The position numbers were made by a program, and so were the translations under genes. A DNA stretch of 64,000 bases, taken from contig JADJWD010000002.1 in assembly GCA_016716535.1 (NCBI GenBank), positions 744,001-808,000 on the forward strand, given 5' to 3'. Shown in pieces: positions 34,872 to 45,115 of this stretch (position 1 is its first letter; the number at the start of each line of letters is the position of its first letter). This stretch comes from Betaproteobacteria bacterium (GTDB taxonomy: Bacteria > Pseudomonadota > Gammaproteobacteria > Burkholderiales > Burkholderiaceae_C). The notes below the pieces were generated by a model. That model searched no databases. It was not told the DNA's origin and worked only from the letters and a program-made list of their open reading frames with translations.

Positions 34872-37214
34872 ATGACCACTGCCTCCGCGACGCTCGACCC
34901 CGAACCCGCTTTGCTTGCGCCGGCCGAACAAGCCGAAGAGGCCGCACGCGAAGGCGCCGCTGGCGCCGTCGACGACCCGCTCGAGCATGGCCGCTTCACG
35001 CGCTGGGTGGTTGGCGAACACGGCGAGCGTTTGGCCGAGTCGTCGCTGCTGCTGTCGGGCCTGCACTGCGCGGCCTGCGCCGGCATCATCGAAGGCGCGT
35101 TGCTCGGTGTGAACGGCGTGAGGATGGCGCGCGTCGCGCCGGCCGCTCAGGTGGCCACCGTGCGCTGGGACCCGCAGGCGACGCGGCCATCGGCGCTGAT
35201 CGCCGCCGTGCGTGCTGCCGGCTACGACGCGGTGCCCGATGCCGCGGCACCGGCGCGCGCGCTGCGCCGGCGCGAGTATCGCCAGGGCCTGTGGCGGCTC
35301 TTCGTCGCGGGCTTTTGCGCGATGCAGGTGATGATGATGGCCACGCCGAGCTACGTGGCCGAGGCCGGCGACCTGGCGCCGGACATGCGCGTGCTGCTCA
35401 ACTGGGGCAGCTGGATCCTGACGCTGCCGGTGCTTGCGTTCTCGGCCGGGCCGTTCTTCAAGGGCGCGTGGCGCAGCCTCCGCACCCGCACGATCGGCAT
35501 GGACGTGCCGGTGGCGCTGGGCATCGTCATCACCTTCGTCGCCAGCACCGGCGCGACGTTCGACCCCGCGGGGCCGTTCGGCCACGAGGTCTACTTCGAC
35601 TCGCTGACGATGTTCGTCAGCTTCCTGCTCGGCGCGCGCTTCGTCGAGGCGCGCGCGCGGCACCGCGCCGCCGAGGCGCTGGAGGCGAGCCTGGCACGCC
35701 TGCCCGAGACGGCCTGGCGTGTCGACGCCGACGGCGTGGCGCGCGCCGTCAGCGTGCTGCGCTTGGTGCCCGGCGACCGCGTGCGCGTGCCGGCGGGGCA
35801 GGCGTTCCCGGCCGACGGCGTGCTGCTCGAAGGCCGCACGCAGGCCGACGAGGCGCTGCTCACCGGCGAATCGGTGCCGGTGCCGAAGGACGTGGGCGCC
35901 GAAGTGGTTGCCGGCAGCGTCAACCTCGGCGCGCCGGTGACCATGCAGGCGCAGCGCGTCGGCAATGACACGCGCTTCGAGGCCATCGTTTCGATGATGC
36001 GCAGCGCCGCTTCGCAGCGGCCGGCCGCGGCGCGCGTGGCCGACCGCTGGGCGGCGCCGTTCCTGTGGACCGTGCTCGCGCTCGCCGCCGGCGCAGCGGC
36101 GGTGTGGAGCGTCGTCGACCCCACGCGCGCCGTGTGGGTGGCGGTGTCGGTGCTGATCGTCACCTGCCCGTGTGCGCTGTCGCTCGCCGCGCCGGCGGCG
36201 TTGGTCGCTTCGCTCGGCGCCTTCGCGCGGCGCGGCATCACGGTGCAGCGGCTCGATGCCGTCGAGCGCCTCGCGCGCATCGACCACGTGTTCTTCGACA
36301 AGACCGGCACGCTGAGCAGCGACCGCCTGCAGCTCGAGCGCACGCAACTCACTGCAGCCGGTGAAAGCGAGTTCGGTGACGCCGCCATTGCGCTCGAGCT
36401 CGTGCTCGCACGGGCCGCGTCGCTGGCGGCGTGGTCGACGCATCCGGTGTCGCGCGCGCTGGTCGCGGCGGCGGGCGAGGGCGGGCGCAACGCCGAGCCG
36501 CCATGGCACGGCATCGAGGAAGTCGCGGGCCGCGGCCTGCGTGCTGTCGATGCGCAAGGGCGCGAGTGGCGGCTCGGCGCCGCGCACTGGGTGCGGGCCG
36601 TGCAGGCCGATCTTGCGCCTGCCGACGACGACACGGCGCACACGGGCCTCGGCCGCGATGGCGTGCTGCTCGCTCGCTTCGAGTTCGGGGAGGCCGTCCG
36701 CGAAGGCGCGCGCGAGGCCGTGCAGGCGCTGCAACGTGAAGGCATCGCGGTGTCGCTGCTGTCGGGCGACACGCCGGCGCGCGCGCAGCGCCTTGCCGAG
36801 CGGGTCGGCATCACCGATGTGGTCGGCGGCGCGACGCCGGCCGACAAGCTCGCTGTGCTCGAGGCCGCGCAAGCCGCGGGCCGGGTCGTCGCGATGGTCG
36901 GCGATGGCGTCAACGATGCGCCGGTGCTGGCGCGCGCCGACGTCTCGCTGGCGATGGGGCAGGGCGCGCTCGTCGCGCGCGGGCAGGCCGATGCGGTGAT
37001 CGCGTCAGGCCACCTCGCCGATGTCGTCTCGGCGCGCGCGCGTGCGCGCCGCACGCTCGCGATCGTGCGGCAGAACATGGTGTGGGCCGCGGCCTACAAC
37101 GCGGTGTGCATCCCGCTGGCGCTCGTCGGGTGGTTGCCACCGTGGGCGGCCGGCCTTGGCATGGCAGGCAGTTCGCTGGCCGTCGTGCTCAACGCGCTGC
37201 GCGCGTCGCGTTGA
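34872..37214 (+). CDS. ccoI: Cu-translocating P-type ATPase, cbb3 oxidase-associated (CcoI)
   Basis: CcoI moves copper across the inner membrane to supply the CuB centre of cbb3 oxidase. The 780-residue product has a heavy-metal-binding domain with C66-A-A-C69 (GLHCAACAG), transmembrane helices, actuator TGES (LLTGESVPVPKD), the intramembrane C432-P-C434 metal site, phosphorylated D476 in DKTGTLS, and GDGVNDAPVLA. It heads the ccoI-ccoS-ccoNOQP-ccoG block. ATG 34872 is chosen; 34806 would add a non-conserved stretch. Confidence 0.93.
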   Translation: MTTASATLDPEPALLAPAEQAEEAAREGAAGAVDDPLEHGRFTRWVVGEHGERLAESSLLLSGLHCAACAGIIEGALLGVNGVRMARVAPAAQVATVRWDPQATRPSALIAAVRAAGYDAVPDAAAPARALRRREYRQGLWRLFVAGFCAMQVMMMATPSYVAEAGDLAPDMRVLLNWGSWILTLPVLAFSAGPFFKGAWRSLRTRTIGMDVPVALGIVITFVASTGATFDPAGPFGHEVYFDSLTMFVSFLLGARFVEARARHRAAEALEASLARLPETAWRVDADGVARAVSVLRLVPGDRVRVPAGQAFPADGVLLEGRTQADEALLTGESVPVPKDVGAEVVAGSVNLGAPVTMQAQRVGNDTRFEAIVSMMRSAASQRPAAARVADRWAAPFLWTVLALAAGAAAVWSVVDPTRAVWVAVSVLIVTCPCALSLAAPAALVASLGAFARRGITVQRLDAVERLARIDHVFFDKTGTLSSDRLQLERTQLTAAGESEFGDAAIALELVLARAASLAAWSTHPVSRALVAAAGEGGRNAEPPWHGIEEVAGRGLRAVDAQGREWRLGAAHWVRAVQADLAPADDDTAHTGLGRDGVLLARFEFGEAVREGAREAVQALQREGIAVSLLSGDTPARAQRLAERVGITDVVGGATPADKLAVLEAAQAAGRVVAMVGDGVNDAPVLARADVSLAMGQGALVARGQADAVIASGHLADVVSARARARRTLAIVRQNMVWAAAYNAVCIPLALVGWLPPWAAGLGMAGSSLAVVLNALRASR

Positions 37215-37253
37215 CGCGACAGTGTTCGGCACTCCGGGCACGACGCGCAGCCG

Positions 37254-37472
37254 ATGGACATCCTGTACCTGCTGATCCCGCTGTCGGCGGTGCTCGTGCT
37301 CGCCATCGTCGCGGTGTTCGGCTGGGCCGTGCACAAGGGGCAGTTCGAGGATCTCGAGGGCGAAGCTGAACGCATCCTGACAGAGCCCGATCGGCCGCTT
37401 GATACCGATCAAGACCGCCTCGAGGGGCCAACGGAAGAATCGCGCGGTCGAACCACCGCACGAGATCAGTGA
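37254..37472 (+). CDS. ccoS: Cbb3 oxidase maturation protein CcoS
   Basis: The 72-residue product has one N-terminal transmembrane helix (MDILYLLIPLSAVLVLAIVAVFGWAV) followed by KGQFEDLEGEAERIL, the diagnostic CcoS sequence. CcoS is needed for insertion of the CuB and haem b cofactors into CcoN. The last third of the gene overlaps an FNR-type box that probably controls ccoN. Confidence 0.93.
   Translation: MDILYLLIPLSAVLVLAIVAVFGWAVHKGQFEDLEGEAERILTEPDRPLDTDQDRLEGPTEESRGRTTARDQ
37399..37412 (+). promoter_or_regulatory. Perfect FNR/ANR box inside ccoS, upstream of ccoN
   Basis: TTGAT-ACCG-ATCAA is an exact match to the FNR/ANR consensus TTGAT-N4-ATCAA. Its centre is at 37405.5; a class II promoter would start at about 37447 and would have AAGAAT near 37435-37440 as a fair -10. 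The ccoN ATG follows at 37484. A CRP/FNR protein with iron-sulfur cysteines is encoded 5.3 kb downstream. Confidence 0.75.
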
Positions 37473-37483
37473 GGAGAGAGTTG

Positions 37484-38944
37484 ATGGCACAGAACACAAG
37501 CGGCGTGGCCAGCGCCGCGGCGCCCGAAGGCGTCTACAGCGACACGGTCGTCAGGCTGTTCGCGCTGGCGGCGGTCCTATGGGGCGTCGTGGGCATGCTG
37601 GTCGGCGTGATCATTGCCGCGCAGCTCGCCTGGCCCGAACTGAACTTCGGCATCTCGTTCCTCAGCTACGGGCGCCTGCGCCCGCTGCACACCAACGCGG
37701 TCATCTTCGCGTTCGGCGGCAGCGTGCTGTTCGCGACTTCGTACCACGTCGTGCAGCGCACGAGCCAGACGAAGCTGTTCCTGCCCGGGCTGGCGATGTT
37801 CACCTTCGTCGGCTGGCAACTGATCATCCTGGCCGCGGCGATCACGCTGCCGCTGGGCATGACCAGCGGCAAGGAGTACGCCGAGCTCGAGTGGCCGATC
37901 GACATCGCGATCGCCGCGGTGTGGGTGTCCTACGCCATCGTGTTCTTCGGCACCATCGGCATCCGCAAGGTGCGCCACATCTACGTGGCCAACTGGTTCT
38001 TCGGCGCCTTCATCCTCGCCGTGGCGCTGCTGCACATCGTCAACAGCGCCGCGATTCCAGTGTCGCTGACGAAGAGCTACAGCGCCTACGCCGGCGTGCA
38101 GGACGCGATGGTCCAGTGGTGGTACGGGCACAACGCAGTGGGCTTCTTCCTCACCGCCGGATTCCTGGGGATGATGTACTACTACATCCCCAAGCAGGCC
38201 GAGCGCCCGGTGTACTCGTATCGCCTGTCGATCGTGCACTTCTGGGCCCTGATCTTCACGTACATGTGGGCGGGCCCGCACCACCTGCACTACACCGCGC
38301 TGCCCGACTGGGCGCAGTCGATCGGCATGCTGTTCTCGCTGGTGCTGCTGGCGCCCTCGTGGGGCGGCATGATCAACGGCATCATGACCCTGTCGGGTGC
38401 GTGGCACAAACTGCGTGACGACCCGATCCTGAAGTTCCTCATCGTCAGCCTGTCGTTCTACGGCATGAGCACGTTCGAGGGGCCGATGATGTCGATCAAG
38501 ACGGTCAACGCGCTCAGCCACTACACGGACTGGACGGTCGGCCACGTGCACAGCGGAGCGCTCGGCTGGGTGGGCCTGATCAGCATGGGGGCGCTCTATC
38601 ACCTGATCCCGCGCCTGTACGGCAAGAAGAACATGTACAGCGTGCGCGCGATCGAGCTGCACTTCTGGATCGCCACGATCGGCATCGTCCTGTACATCGC
38701 CGCGATGTGGATCGCCGGCGTGATGCAGGGCCTGATGTGGCGCGCCGTGAACGCCGACGGCACGCTCGTCTACACGTTCGTCGAGAGCGTGAAGGCCACG
38801 TTCCCGTACTACGTGATCCGCCTGCTCGGGGGCCTGCTGTACCTGACCGGCATGGTGATCATGGGCTGGAATGTCGTGATGACCGTCAAGGGCAGCCGTG
38901 CTGCGGCCGCGCCGATCCCGCGCGTCGCCGCCGCGCACGCCTGA
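37484..38944 (+). CDS. ccoN: Cytochrome c oxidase cbb3-type subunit I (CcoN)
   Basis: CcoN is the catalytic subunit of the high-affinity terminal oxidase, carrying haem b and the haem b3-CuB centre. The 486-residue product has about 12 membrane helices and the histidine ligands in RPLHTNAVIFAFGG, WWYGHNAVGFF, AGPHHLHYTALP and GHVHSGALGWVG. GAGGAGAG at 37470-37477 is the ribosome site for ATG 37484; the in-frame codon at 37469 lies in ccoS. An FNR box lies 72-85 bases upstream. Confidence 0.96.
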   Translation: MAQNTSGVASAAAPEGVYSDTVVRLFALAAVLWGVVGMLVGVIIAAQLAWPELNFGISFLSYGRLRPLHTNAVIFAFGGSVLFATSYHVVQRTSQTKLFLPGLAMFTFVGWQLIILAAAITLPLGMTSGKEYAELEWPIDIAIAAVWVSYAIVFFGTIGIRKVRHIYVANWFFGAFILAVALLHIVNSAAIPVSLTKSYSAYAGVQDAMVQWWYGHNAVGFFLTAGFLGMMYYYIPKQAERPVYSYRLSIVHFWALIFTYMWAGPHHLHYTALPDWAQSIGMLFSLVLLAPSWGGMINGIMTLSGAWHKLRDDPILKFLIVSLSFYGMSTFEGPMMSIKTVNALSHYTDWTVGHVHSGALGWVGLISMGALYHLIPRLYGKKNMYSVRAIELHFWIATIGIVLYIAAMWIAGVMQGLMWRAVNADGTLVYTFVESVKATFPYYVIRLLGGLLYLTGMVIMGWNVVMTVKGSRAAAAPIPRVAAAHA

Positions 38945-38970
38945 GCCCACCGCTTTAGGAGCACAACGAC

Positions 38971-39588
38971 ATGGCAACCCATGCCCCGAGCGGTCACGAG
39001 AAGATCGAGACCAGCAACTTCCTGATGATCGTGCTGATCCTGCTCGCCGTCGCGGTGGGCGGGATCGTCGAGATCGTGCCGCTGTTCTTCCAGCGCTCGA
39101 CGACGCAGCCGGTGGAGGGCCTGAAGCCCTACACGCCGCTGCAGCTGGCCGGCCGCGACGTTTATGTCCGCGAGGGCTGCTACAACTGCCACTCGCAGAT
39201 GGTGCGGCCGTTCCGCGCCGAGGCACTGCGCTACGGCTCGCACTCGGTGGCCGGCGAGTTCGTCTACGACCACCCCTTCCAGTGGGGCAGCAAGCGCACC
39301 GGCCCGGACCTGCACCGCGTCGGCGGCCGCTACAGCGACGAATGGCACCGCGCGCACCTGATCAACCCGCGCGACCTGGTGCCCGAGTCGAACATGCCCG
39401 CCTATCCGTGGCTGGCCACCGCTGCGGTGGATGCCGGCGGCATGGCGCCGCGCATGAAGGCGCTGCGCGTGGTCGGCGTGCCCTACACCGACGACGAGAT
39501 CGCCAAGGCGGCCGACGAGGTGAAGGGCCGCACCGAGCTCGACGCGCTCGTCGCCTATCTGCAGGTGCTGGGCACCGCGCGCAAGTGA
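38971..39588 (+). CDS. ccoO: Cytochrome c oxidase cbb3-type subunit II (CcoO)
   Basis: The 205-residue product is the membrane-anchored mono-haem cytochrome c subunit. It has one N-terminal membrane helix (FLMIVLILLAVAVGGIVEIVPLFF), the c-type haem motif CYNCHSQ near residue 70 with MVRPFRAE after it, and the methionine ligand in ESNMPAYPW. TAGGAG precedes the ATG. It passes electrons from CcoP to CcoN. Confidence 0.96.
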   Translation: MATHAPSGHEKIETSNFLMIVLILLAVAVGGIVEIVPLFFQRSTTQPVEGLKPYTPLQLAGRDVYVREGCYNCHSQMVRPFRAEALRYGSHSVAGEFVYDHPFQWGSKRTGPDLHRVGGRYSDEWHRAHLINPRDLVPESNMPAYPWLATAAVDAGGMAPRMKALRVVGVPYTDDEIAKAADEVKGRTELDALVAYLQVLGTARK

Positions 39589-39600
39589 GCGGAGGACGCC

Positions 39601-39786
39601 ATGGACGTCAACGACATGCGCGTCATGGTCACGATGGCGAGCTTCGTGCTCTTCGTCGCGCTGGCCGTGCACACCTGGAGCCGCCGTCGCCGCCCCGAGC
39701 ATGACGCCGCCGCGCGGCTGCCATTCGAGGAAGAGGGCGCGGCCGGGCAGGCCGAAGCTGAACAAGGAACAAGGAGTGCGCCGTGA
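39601..39786 (+). CDS. ccoQ: Cbb3-type cytochrome oxidase subunit CcoQ
   Basis: The 61-residue product has one membrane helix (MVTMASFVLFVALAVHTW) followed by basic residues and an acidic tail with PFEEE, as in CcoQ/FixQ. This small subunit stabilises the assembled oxidase. Its stop overlaps the ccoP start by four bases (GTGA). Confidence 0.92.
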   Translation: MDVNDMRVMVTMASFVLFVALAVHTWSRRRRPEHDAAARLPFEEEGAAGQAEAEQGTRSAP

Positions 39787-40706
39787 GTGATTTCGTCAAC
39801 AGCGGCTGGGGGCTGTTCGTGGCCGCGACCACGGTCATCAGCCTCATCGCCTGCATCGTGCTGCTGATGATCGCGGCCAAGCGCCGCGTGATGTCCAACG
39901 ACAACACGACCGGCCACGTCTGGGACGAGGACCTGCGCGAGTTGAACAACCCGCTGCCGCGCTGGTGGATGTGGCTGTTCGTCATCACCGTCGTGTTCTC
40001 GGCCGTCTATCTGGCCTTCTACCCGGGCCTGGGCACGAGCCCCGGCACGCTGAAGTGGACGAGCCAGAACCAGTTCGAGGCCGAGCAGGCGCGCGCCCAC
40101 GCCGCGCTGGCGCCGGTGTACGCGAAGTACAAGGACATGACGCCCGAGCAACTGGTGGCCGACCAGCAGGCGATGGCCATCGGCGAGCGGCTGTACCTGA
40201 ACAACTGCGCGCAGTGCCACGGCTCCGACGGGCGCGGCAGCAAGGGCTTCCCGAACCTGACGTTGCCGGCCGAATCGCGCCTGGCCACGGTGACCGCCGA
40301 GCAGATCAAGACGGTCATCGTGCAGGGCCGCGCCGGTGCGATGCCGCCGATGGCCGCCGCGGTGGGCACCGCCGAGGATGTGCGCAACGTCGCGCATTAC
40401 GTGCTGAGCCTGTCGGGCAGCGCGCACAACTCGGTCGCCGCGCAACTGGGCAAGGAGAAGTTCGCCGCCTGCGCCGCCTGCCACGGGCCCGACGGCAAGG
40501 GCAACAAGGAGATCGGCGCGCCGAACCTCACCGACAAGGTGTGGCTGTACGGCTGGGGCGAACAGGCGATCATCGAGGCCGTCAACACCGGCCGCAGTGG
40601 CGTGATGCCGCCGCAGGCCAAGCTGCTGACGCCCGAGCAGGTGCACGTGCTGTCGGCCTACGTCTGGAATCTCGCGCGCCCGACGACGAAGGTCGCCACG
40701 AACTGA
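39783..40706 (+). CDS. ccoP: Cytochrome c oxidase cbb3-type subunit III (CcoP)
   Basis: The 307-residue product is the di-haem cytochrome c subunit. It has an N-terminal FixP_N segment with two hydrophobic stretches (WGLFVAATTVISLIACIVLLMIA and WWMWLFVITVVFSAVYLAFYPGL, with HVWDEDLRELNNPLPRWW between), then two haem-binding sites, CAQCHGS and CAACHGP, with methionine ligands in GAMPPMA and GVMPPQAK. It accepts electrons from cytochrome c and passes them to CcoO. Start is GTG at 39783. Confidence 0.96.
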   Translation: MSDFVNSGWGLFVAATTVISLIACIVLLMIAAKRRVMSNDNTTGHVWDEDLRELNNPLPRWWMWLFVITVVFSAVYLAFYPGLGTSPGTLKWTSQNQFEAEQARAHAALAPVYAKYKDMTPEQLVADQQAMAIGERLYLNNCAQCHGSDGRGSKGFPNLTLPAESRLATVTAEQIKTVIVQGRAGAMPPMAAAVGTAEDVRNVAHYVLSLSGSAHNSVAAQLGKEKFAACAACHGPDGKGNKEIGAPNLTDKVWLYGWGEQAIIEAVNTGRSGVMPPQAKLLTPEQVHVLSAYVWNLARPTTKVATN

Positions 40707-40746
40707 GGCAGCAGGCAATGAAGGCGGCCGAGCGAAGCCGGCGTTG

Positions 40747-42198
<1,452 letters not shown>

Positions 42199-42242
42199 GC
42201 GCTCGGCCGGCAGGTAACGACGGGCAAGGAGACAATTCAGTC

Positions 42243-42479
42243 ATGGACAACACCCTCGACAAGCGCGACAGGGCGGCCGCCGACACGCCGTGGTGGCGCA
42301 TCCGCATGATGTGGCTGGTGATCGGCGGGCCGCTCGTCGTGGTGGTGGCGGCATTCGTGACGCTCGCCGCCGCGTTGCGCCATCCTGACCCGGTCCTCTC
42401 GACCGCGCCGGTGGCCGGCAGCACCGCCGACACGCCGGCCGTGCAGGCGCGGAATCACGCGGCGACGCCGCAGCGCTGA
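42243..42479 (+). CDS. Small FixH-like membrane protein
   Basis: The 78-residue product contains PWWRIRMMWLVIGGPLVVVVAAFVTLAAALRHPDPVLS, one membrane helix resembling the N-terminal segment of FixH/CcoH. FixH proteins usually have a periplasmic domain of over 100 residues, missing here; short versions appear to be common in Burkholderiales. A role in cbb3 assembly is inferred from position. Its stop overlaps the next start (TGATG). Confidence 0.75.
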   Translation: MDNTLDKRDRAAADTPWWRIRMMWLVIGGPLVVVVAAFVTLAAALRHPDPVLSTAPVAGSTADTPAVQARNHAATPQR

Positions 42480-42739
42480 TGAACCGCTTCGCGCGGCGCC
42501 TCGCGATCGTCGTCTGGCCGGCGTTCCTGGTCGCCGGCGTGCTGGAGGTCGCGGTGTTCGCGTTCGTCGACCCGAGCGCGTTGCACGGCCCGGACGGACG
42601 GCCGCTCGGCCTGTCGGACGTGGCGATCTACTCGCTCGCCTTCTTCATGTTCTGGGCGATCGTCTCGATCGCCTGCCTGATCGTGCTGAAGCTCGCCTGC
42701 AGCGCCGAAGAGATCAACGCCGAGTCGGCGGCGCGTTAG
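42479..42739 (+). CDS. Small two-helix membrane protein in the cbb3 operon
   Basis: The 86-residue product has two predicted helices (RLAIVVWPAFLVAGVLEVAVFAFV and VAIYSLAFFMFWAIVSIACLIVLKL) and an acidic C-terminus with a cysteine (KLACSAEEIN). I do not recognise a characterised family. The ATG overlaps the stop of the FixH-like gene by one base, so it is co-translated with the cbb3 assembly genes. It converges on fnr. Confidence 0.72.
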   Translation: MNRFARRLAIVVWPAFLVAGVLEVAVFAFVDPSALHGPDGRPLGLSDVAIYSLAFFMFWAIVSIACLIVLKLACSAEEINAESAAR

Positions 42740-42764
42740 TCACGACGCGTTCGGGCGCGCCAGT

Positions 42765-43502
42765 TCAGCAGGGCGCGTTGCCCACCAGCTTCTGCAGCTT
42801 GGCCGGGTCGAGCACGGTGATCTGGCGCTGCTTCACCTCGAGCACGCCGTCGTCCTGGAACTTGCTGAACGCGCGGCTCACCGTCTCGAGCTTCAGGCCG
42901 AGGTAGCTGCCGATCTCCTCGCGCGTCATGCGCAGCACGAGCGAGCTGGACGAGAAGCCGCGCGCGCGCAGCCGCTGCGTCAGGTTCAGCAGGAAGGCGG
43001 CCAGCCGCTCCTCGGCGCGCATGCTGCCCAAGAGCAGCATCACTCCATGGTCACGCACGATCTCGCGGCTCATGATCTTGTGGAACTGCCGCTGCAGATC
43101 GGACAACTCGCGCGTCAGATCTTCGAGCTGTTGATACGGGATGATGCAGACCTGCGAGTCCTCCAGCGCCACGGCGTCGCAGGTGTGGCGCTCGGTGCCG
43201 ATGCCGTCCAGGCCCAGCACCTCGCCGGCCATCTGGAAGCCGGTGACCTGCTCGCGGCCGTCTTCGCTGGCCACGCAGGTCTTGAAGAAGCCCGTGCGCA
43301 CCGCATAGAGCGACTGGAACGAGTCGCCGGCGCGGAACAGCGGCTCGCCGCGCGGCACCGAACGGCGCTGGCCGACCAGTTCGTCGAGGCGTTCGAGTTG
43401 CTCGCCGCCCATGCCCACCGGCAAGCACAGCTCGCGCAGGTTGCAGCTGGAACAGGCGACCTTGAAGGGTTCGATGCGAATCGCGGCGAGGGCGGCGGCC
43501 AT
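42765..43502 (-). CDS. fnr: FNR-type oxygen-sensing transcription regulator
   Basis: The 245-residue CRP/FNR protein has the N-terminal cysteines C17, C20 and C26 (ACSSCNLRELC) and an internal C108 (RHTCDAV), with spacing as in the E. coli FNR [4Fe-4S] ligands. A cyclic-nucleotide-fold domain precedes the HTH with MTREEIGSYLGLKLETVSRAFSKF; the E..SR pattern recognises TTGAT half-sites. It probably activates the cbb3 genes and hemN under low oxygen; matching boxes are at 37399 and 43612. ATG 43502 places the cysteine cluster as in FNR. Confidence 0.94.
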   Translation of the reverse strand: MAAALAAIRIEPFKVACSSCNLRELCLPVGMGGEQLERLDELVGQRRSVPRGEPLFRAGDSFQSLYAVRTGFFKTCVASEDGREQVTGFQMAGEVLGLDGIGTERHTCDAVALEDSQVCIIPYQQLEDLTRELSDLQRQFHKIMSREIVRDHGVMLLLGSMRAEERLAAFLLNLTQRLRARGFSSSSLVLRMTREEIGSYLGLKLETVSRAFSKFQDDGVLEVKQRQITVLDPAKLQKLVGNAPC

Positions 43503-43611
43503 GTCGGGGCGGGCTTGGAATCTCGAAAGCAAGAGTATCCCCCATGGACCGTTTTTGCGCCGCAGCATCCCGCGAACCGGGCCTGCCGGCAGGGTTGCCG
43601 GCGTTGTGGCC

Positions 43612-43625
43612 TTGAGACGGATCAA
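43612..43625. promoter_or_regulatory. FNR-type box between fnr and hemN
   Basis: TTGAG-ACGG-ATCAA matches the TTGAT-N4-ATCAA consensus at nine of ten positions. Its centre, 43618.5, is 44.5 bases before the hemN ATG (43663) and 116.5 from the fnr ATG (43502). If used as class II for hemN, the transcript would start about 43660, next to the ATG. It could also autoregulate fnr. Confidence 0.6.
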
Positions 43626-43662
43626 GCCCCTACAGAGGGGTGCTGAGCAAAGATCGCGCGCC

Positions 43663-45075
43663 ATGAAGATGCCCGGGCAAGCCCAAGAGCCGATCGTCCT
43701 GACCGACCAGATGCTGCGGCGCCTGGACATGCCAGGACCGCGCTACACCTCCTATCCGACCGCCGACCGCTTCGTCGAGGCGTTCGGCCCCGCCGAGTAC
43801 CGCCAGGCACTGCGCCAGCGCGCCGAGGGCGCGGTGGTCGGCGGCGCGCCGCCGCTGTCGGTGTACGTGCACATCCCGTTCTGCGAGTCGCTGTGCTACT
43901 ACTGCGCCTGCAACAAGGTCATCACGCGGCACCACGAGCGCGCCCGGCCGTACCTCGATGACCTCAGGCGCGAGGTCGAGTTGCACGTCGCCGAACTCGG
44001 CCGCGCGCAGCCGGTGTCGCAACTGCACTTCGGCGGCGGTTCGCCGACGTTCCTCAGCGACGCCGAACTCGACGAGGTGATGGCGCTCATCCGCCAGTCG
44101 TTCCGCCTTGCCGCCGGCGCCGAGATCGGCATCGAGGTCGACCCGCGCACGGCCAGCCCCGAGCGCCTGCGCCACCTGGCCGAGCTCGGCTTCAACCGCA
44201 TCAGCTTCGGCGTGCAGGACTTCGACCCCGCCGTGCAGCGCGCGGTGCATCGCATCCAGCCGTTCGAGATGGTGCGCGACCTCATGAGCGCGGCGCGGGC
44301 GCTGGGCTACGAGTCGATCAACACCGACCTCATCTACGGCCTGCCGATGCAGACGCCGGAGTCGTTTGCGCGCACCGTCGCGCAGGTCAGCGAGCTGCGC
44401 CCCGACCGCATCGCGCTGTACTCGTACGCGCACCTGCCGCAGCGCTTCAAGCCGCAGCGGCGCATCCACGCCGCCGACCTGCCGCACCCGGAAAAGCGCA
44501 TCCGCATGCTGCAAAGCGCGATCGCCGGTTTCCTGTCGCACGAGTACGTCTACATCGGCATGGACCACTTCGCGCTGCCGAACGACGCGCTCGCGGTGGC
44601 CAAGCGCCAGGGCCGGCTGCACCGCAACTTCCAGGGCTACAGCACGCAGCCCGATTGCGACCTGATCGGCTTGGGCGTCTCGTCGATCGGCCGCGTCGGC
44701 GCCACCTACAGCCAGAACGCGAAGACGCTGGGCGAGTACCACGACGCGCTGGCTGGCGGCGAGTTCCCGATCGTGCGCGGCCTGGCGCTGACGCGCGACG
44801 ACGCCGTGCGCCGCGCGATCATCATGGCGCTGATGTGCCAGGGCCGCGTGGAGTTCGAGTCGATCGAACTGGCGCACCTGGTCAACATGCGCGAGGCCTT
44901 CGCGCCCGAGCTCGAGCGGCTGGCGCCGCTGCAGGAGATGGGGCTCGTCGAGGTCGACGCGCAGTCGATCCAGGTCACGCCGCTCGGCTGGTACTTCGTG
45001 CGCGCGGTGGCGATGGTGTTCGACAAGAACCTCCAGGCCGACCAGGTGCGCGAGCGGTTCTCGCGCATCATCTGA
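43663..45075 (+). CDS. hemN: Oxygen-independent coproporphyrinogen III dehydrogenase
   Basis: HemN decarboxylates coproporphyrinogen III without oxygen, keeping haem synthesis going under microaerobic conditions. The 470-residue radical-SAM product has GPRYTSYPTADRF, the cluster motif CESLCYYCACNK, the glycine-rich FGGGSPTFL and the HemN C-terminal domain. E. coli HemN has 457 residues. ATG 43663 is used; ATG 43711 would leave only six residues before the conserved GPRYTSYP. A near-perfect FNR box precedes it. Confidence 0.95.
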   Translation: MKMPGQAQEPIVLTDQMLRRLDMPGPRYTSYPTADRFVEAFGPAEYRQALRQRAEGAVVGGAPPLSVYVHIPFCESLCYYCACNKVITRHHERARPYLDDLRREVELHVAELGRAQPVSQLHFGGGSPTFLSDAELDEVMALIRQSFRLAAGAEIGIEVDPRTASPERLRHLAELGFNRISFGVQDFDPAVQRAVHRIQPFEMVRDLMSAARALGYESINTDLIYGLPMQTPESFARTVAQVSELRPDRIALYSYAHLPQRFKPQRRIHAADLPHPEKRIRMLQSAIAGFLSHEYVYIGMDHFALPNDALAVAKRQGRLHRNFQGYSTQPDCDLIGLGVSSIGRVGATYSQNAKTLGEYHDALAGGEFPIVRGLALTRDDAVRRAIIMALMCQGRVEFESIELAHLVNMREAFAPELERLAPLQEMGLVEVDAQSIQVTPLGWYFVRAVAMVFDKNLQADQVRERFSRII

Positions 45076-45115
45076 TCACGCTCAGCTGGCACGCTGCCAA
45101 CCCTGGCGGCCCGCG

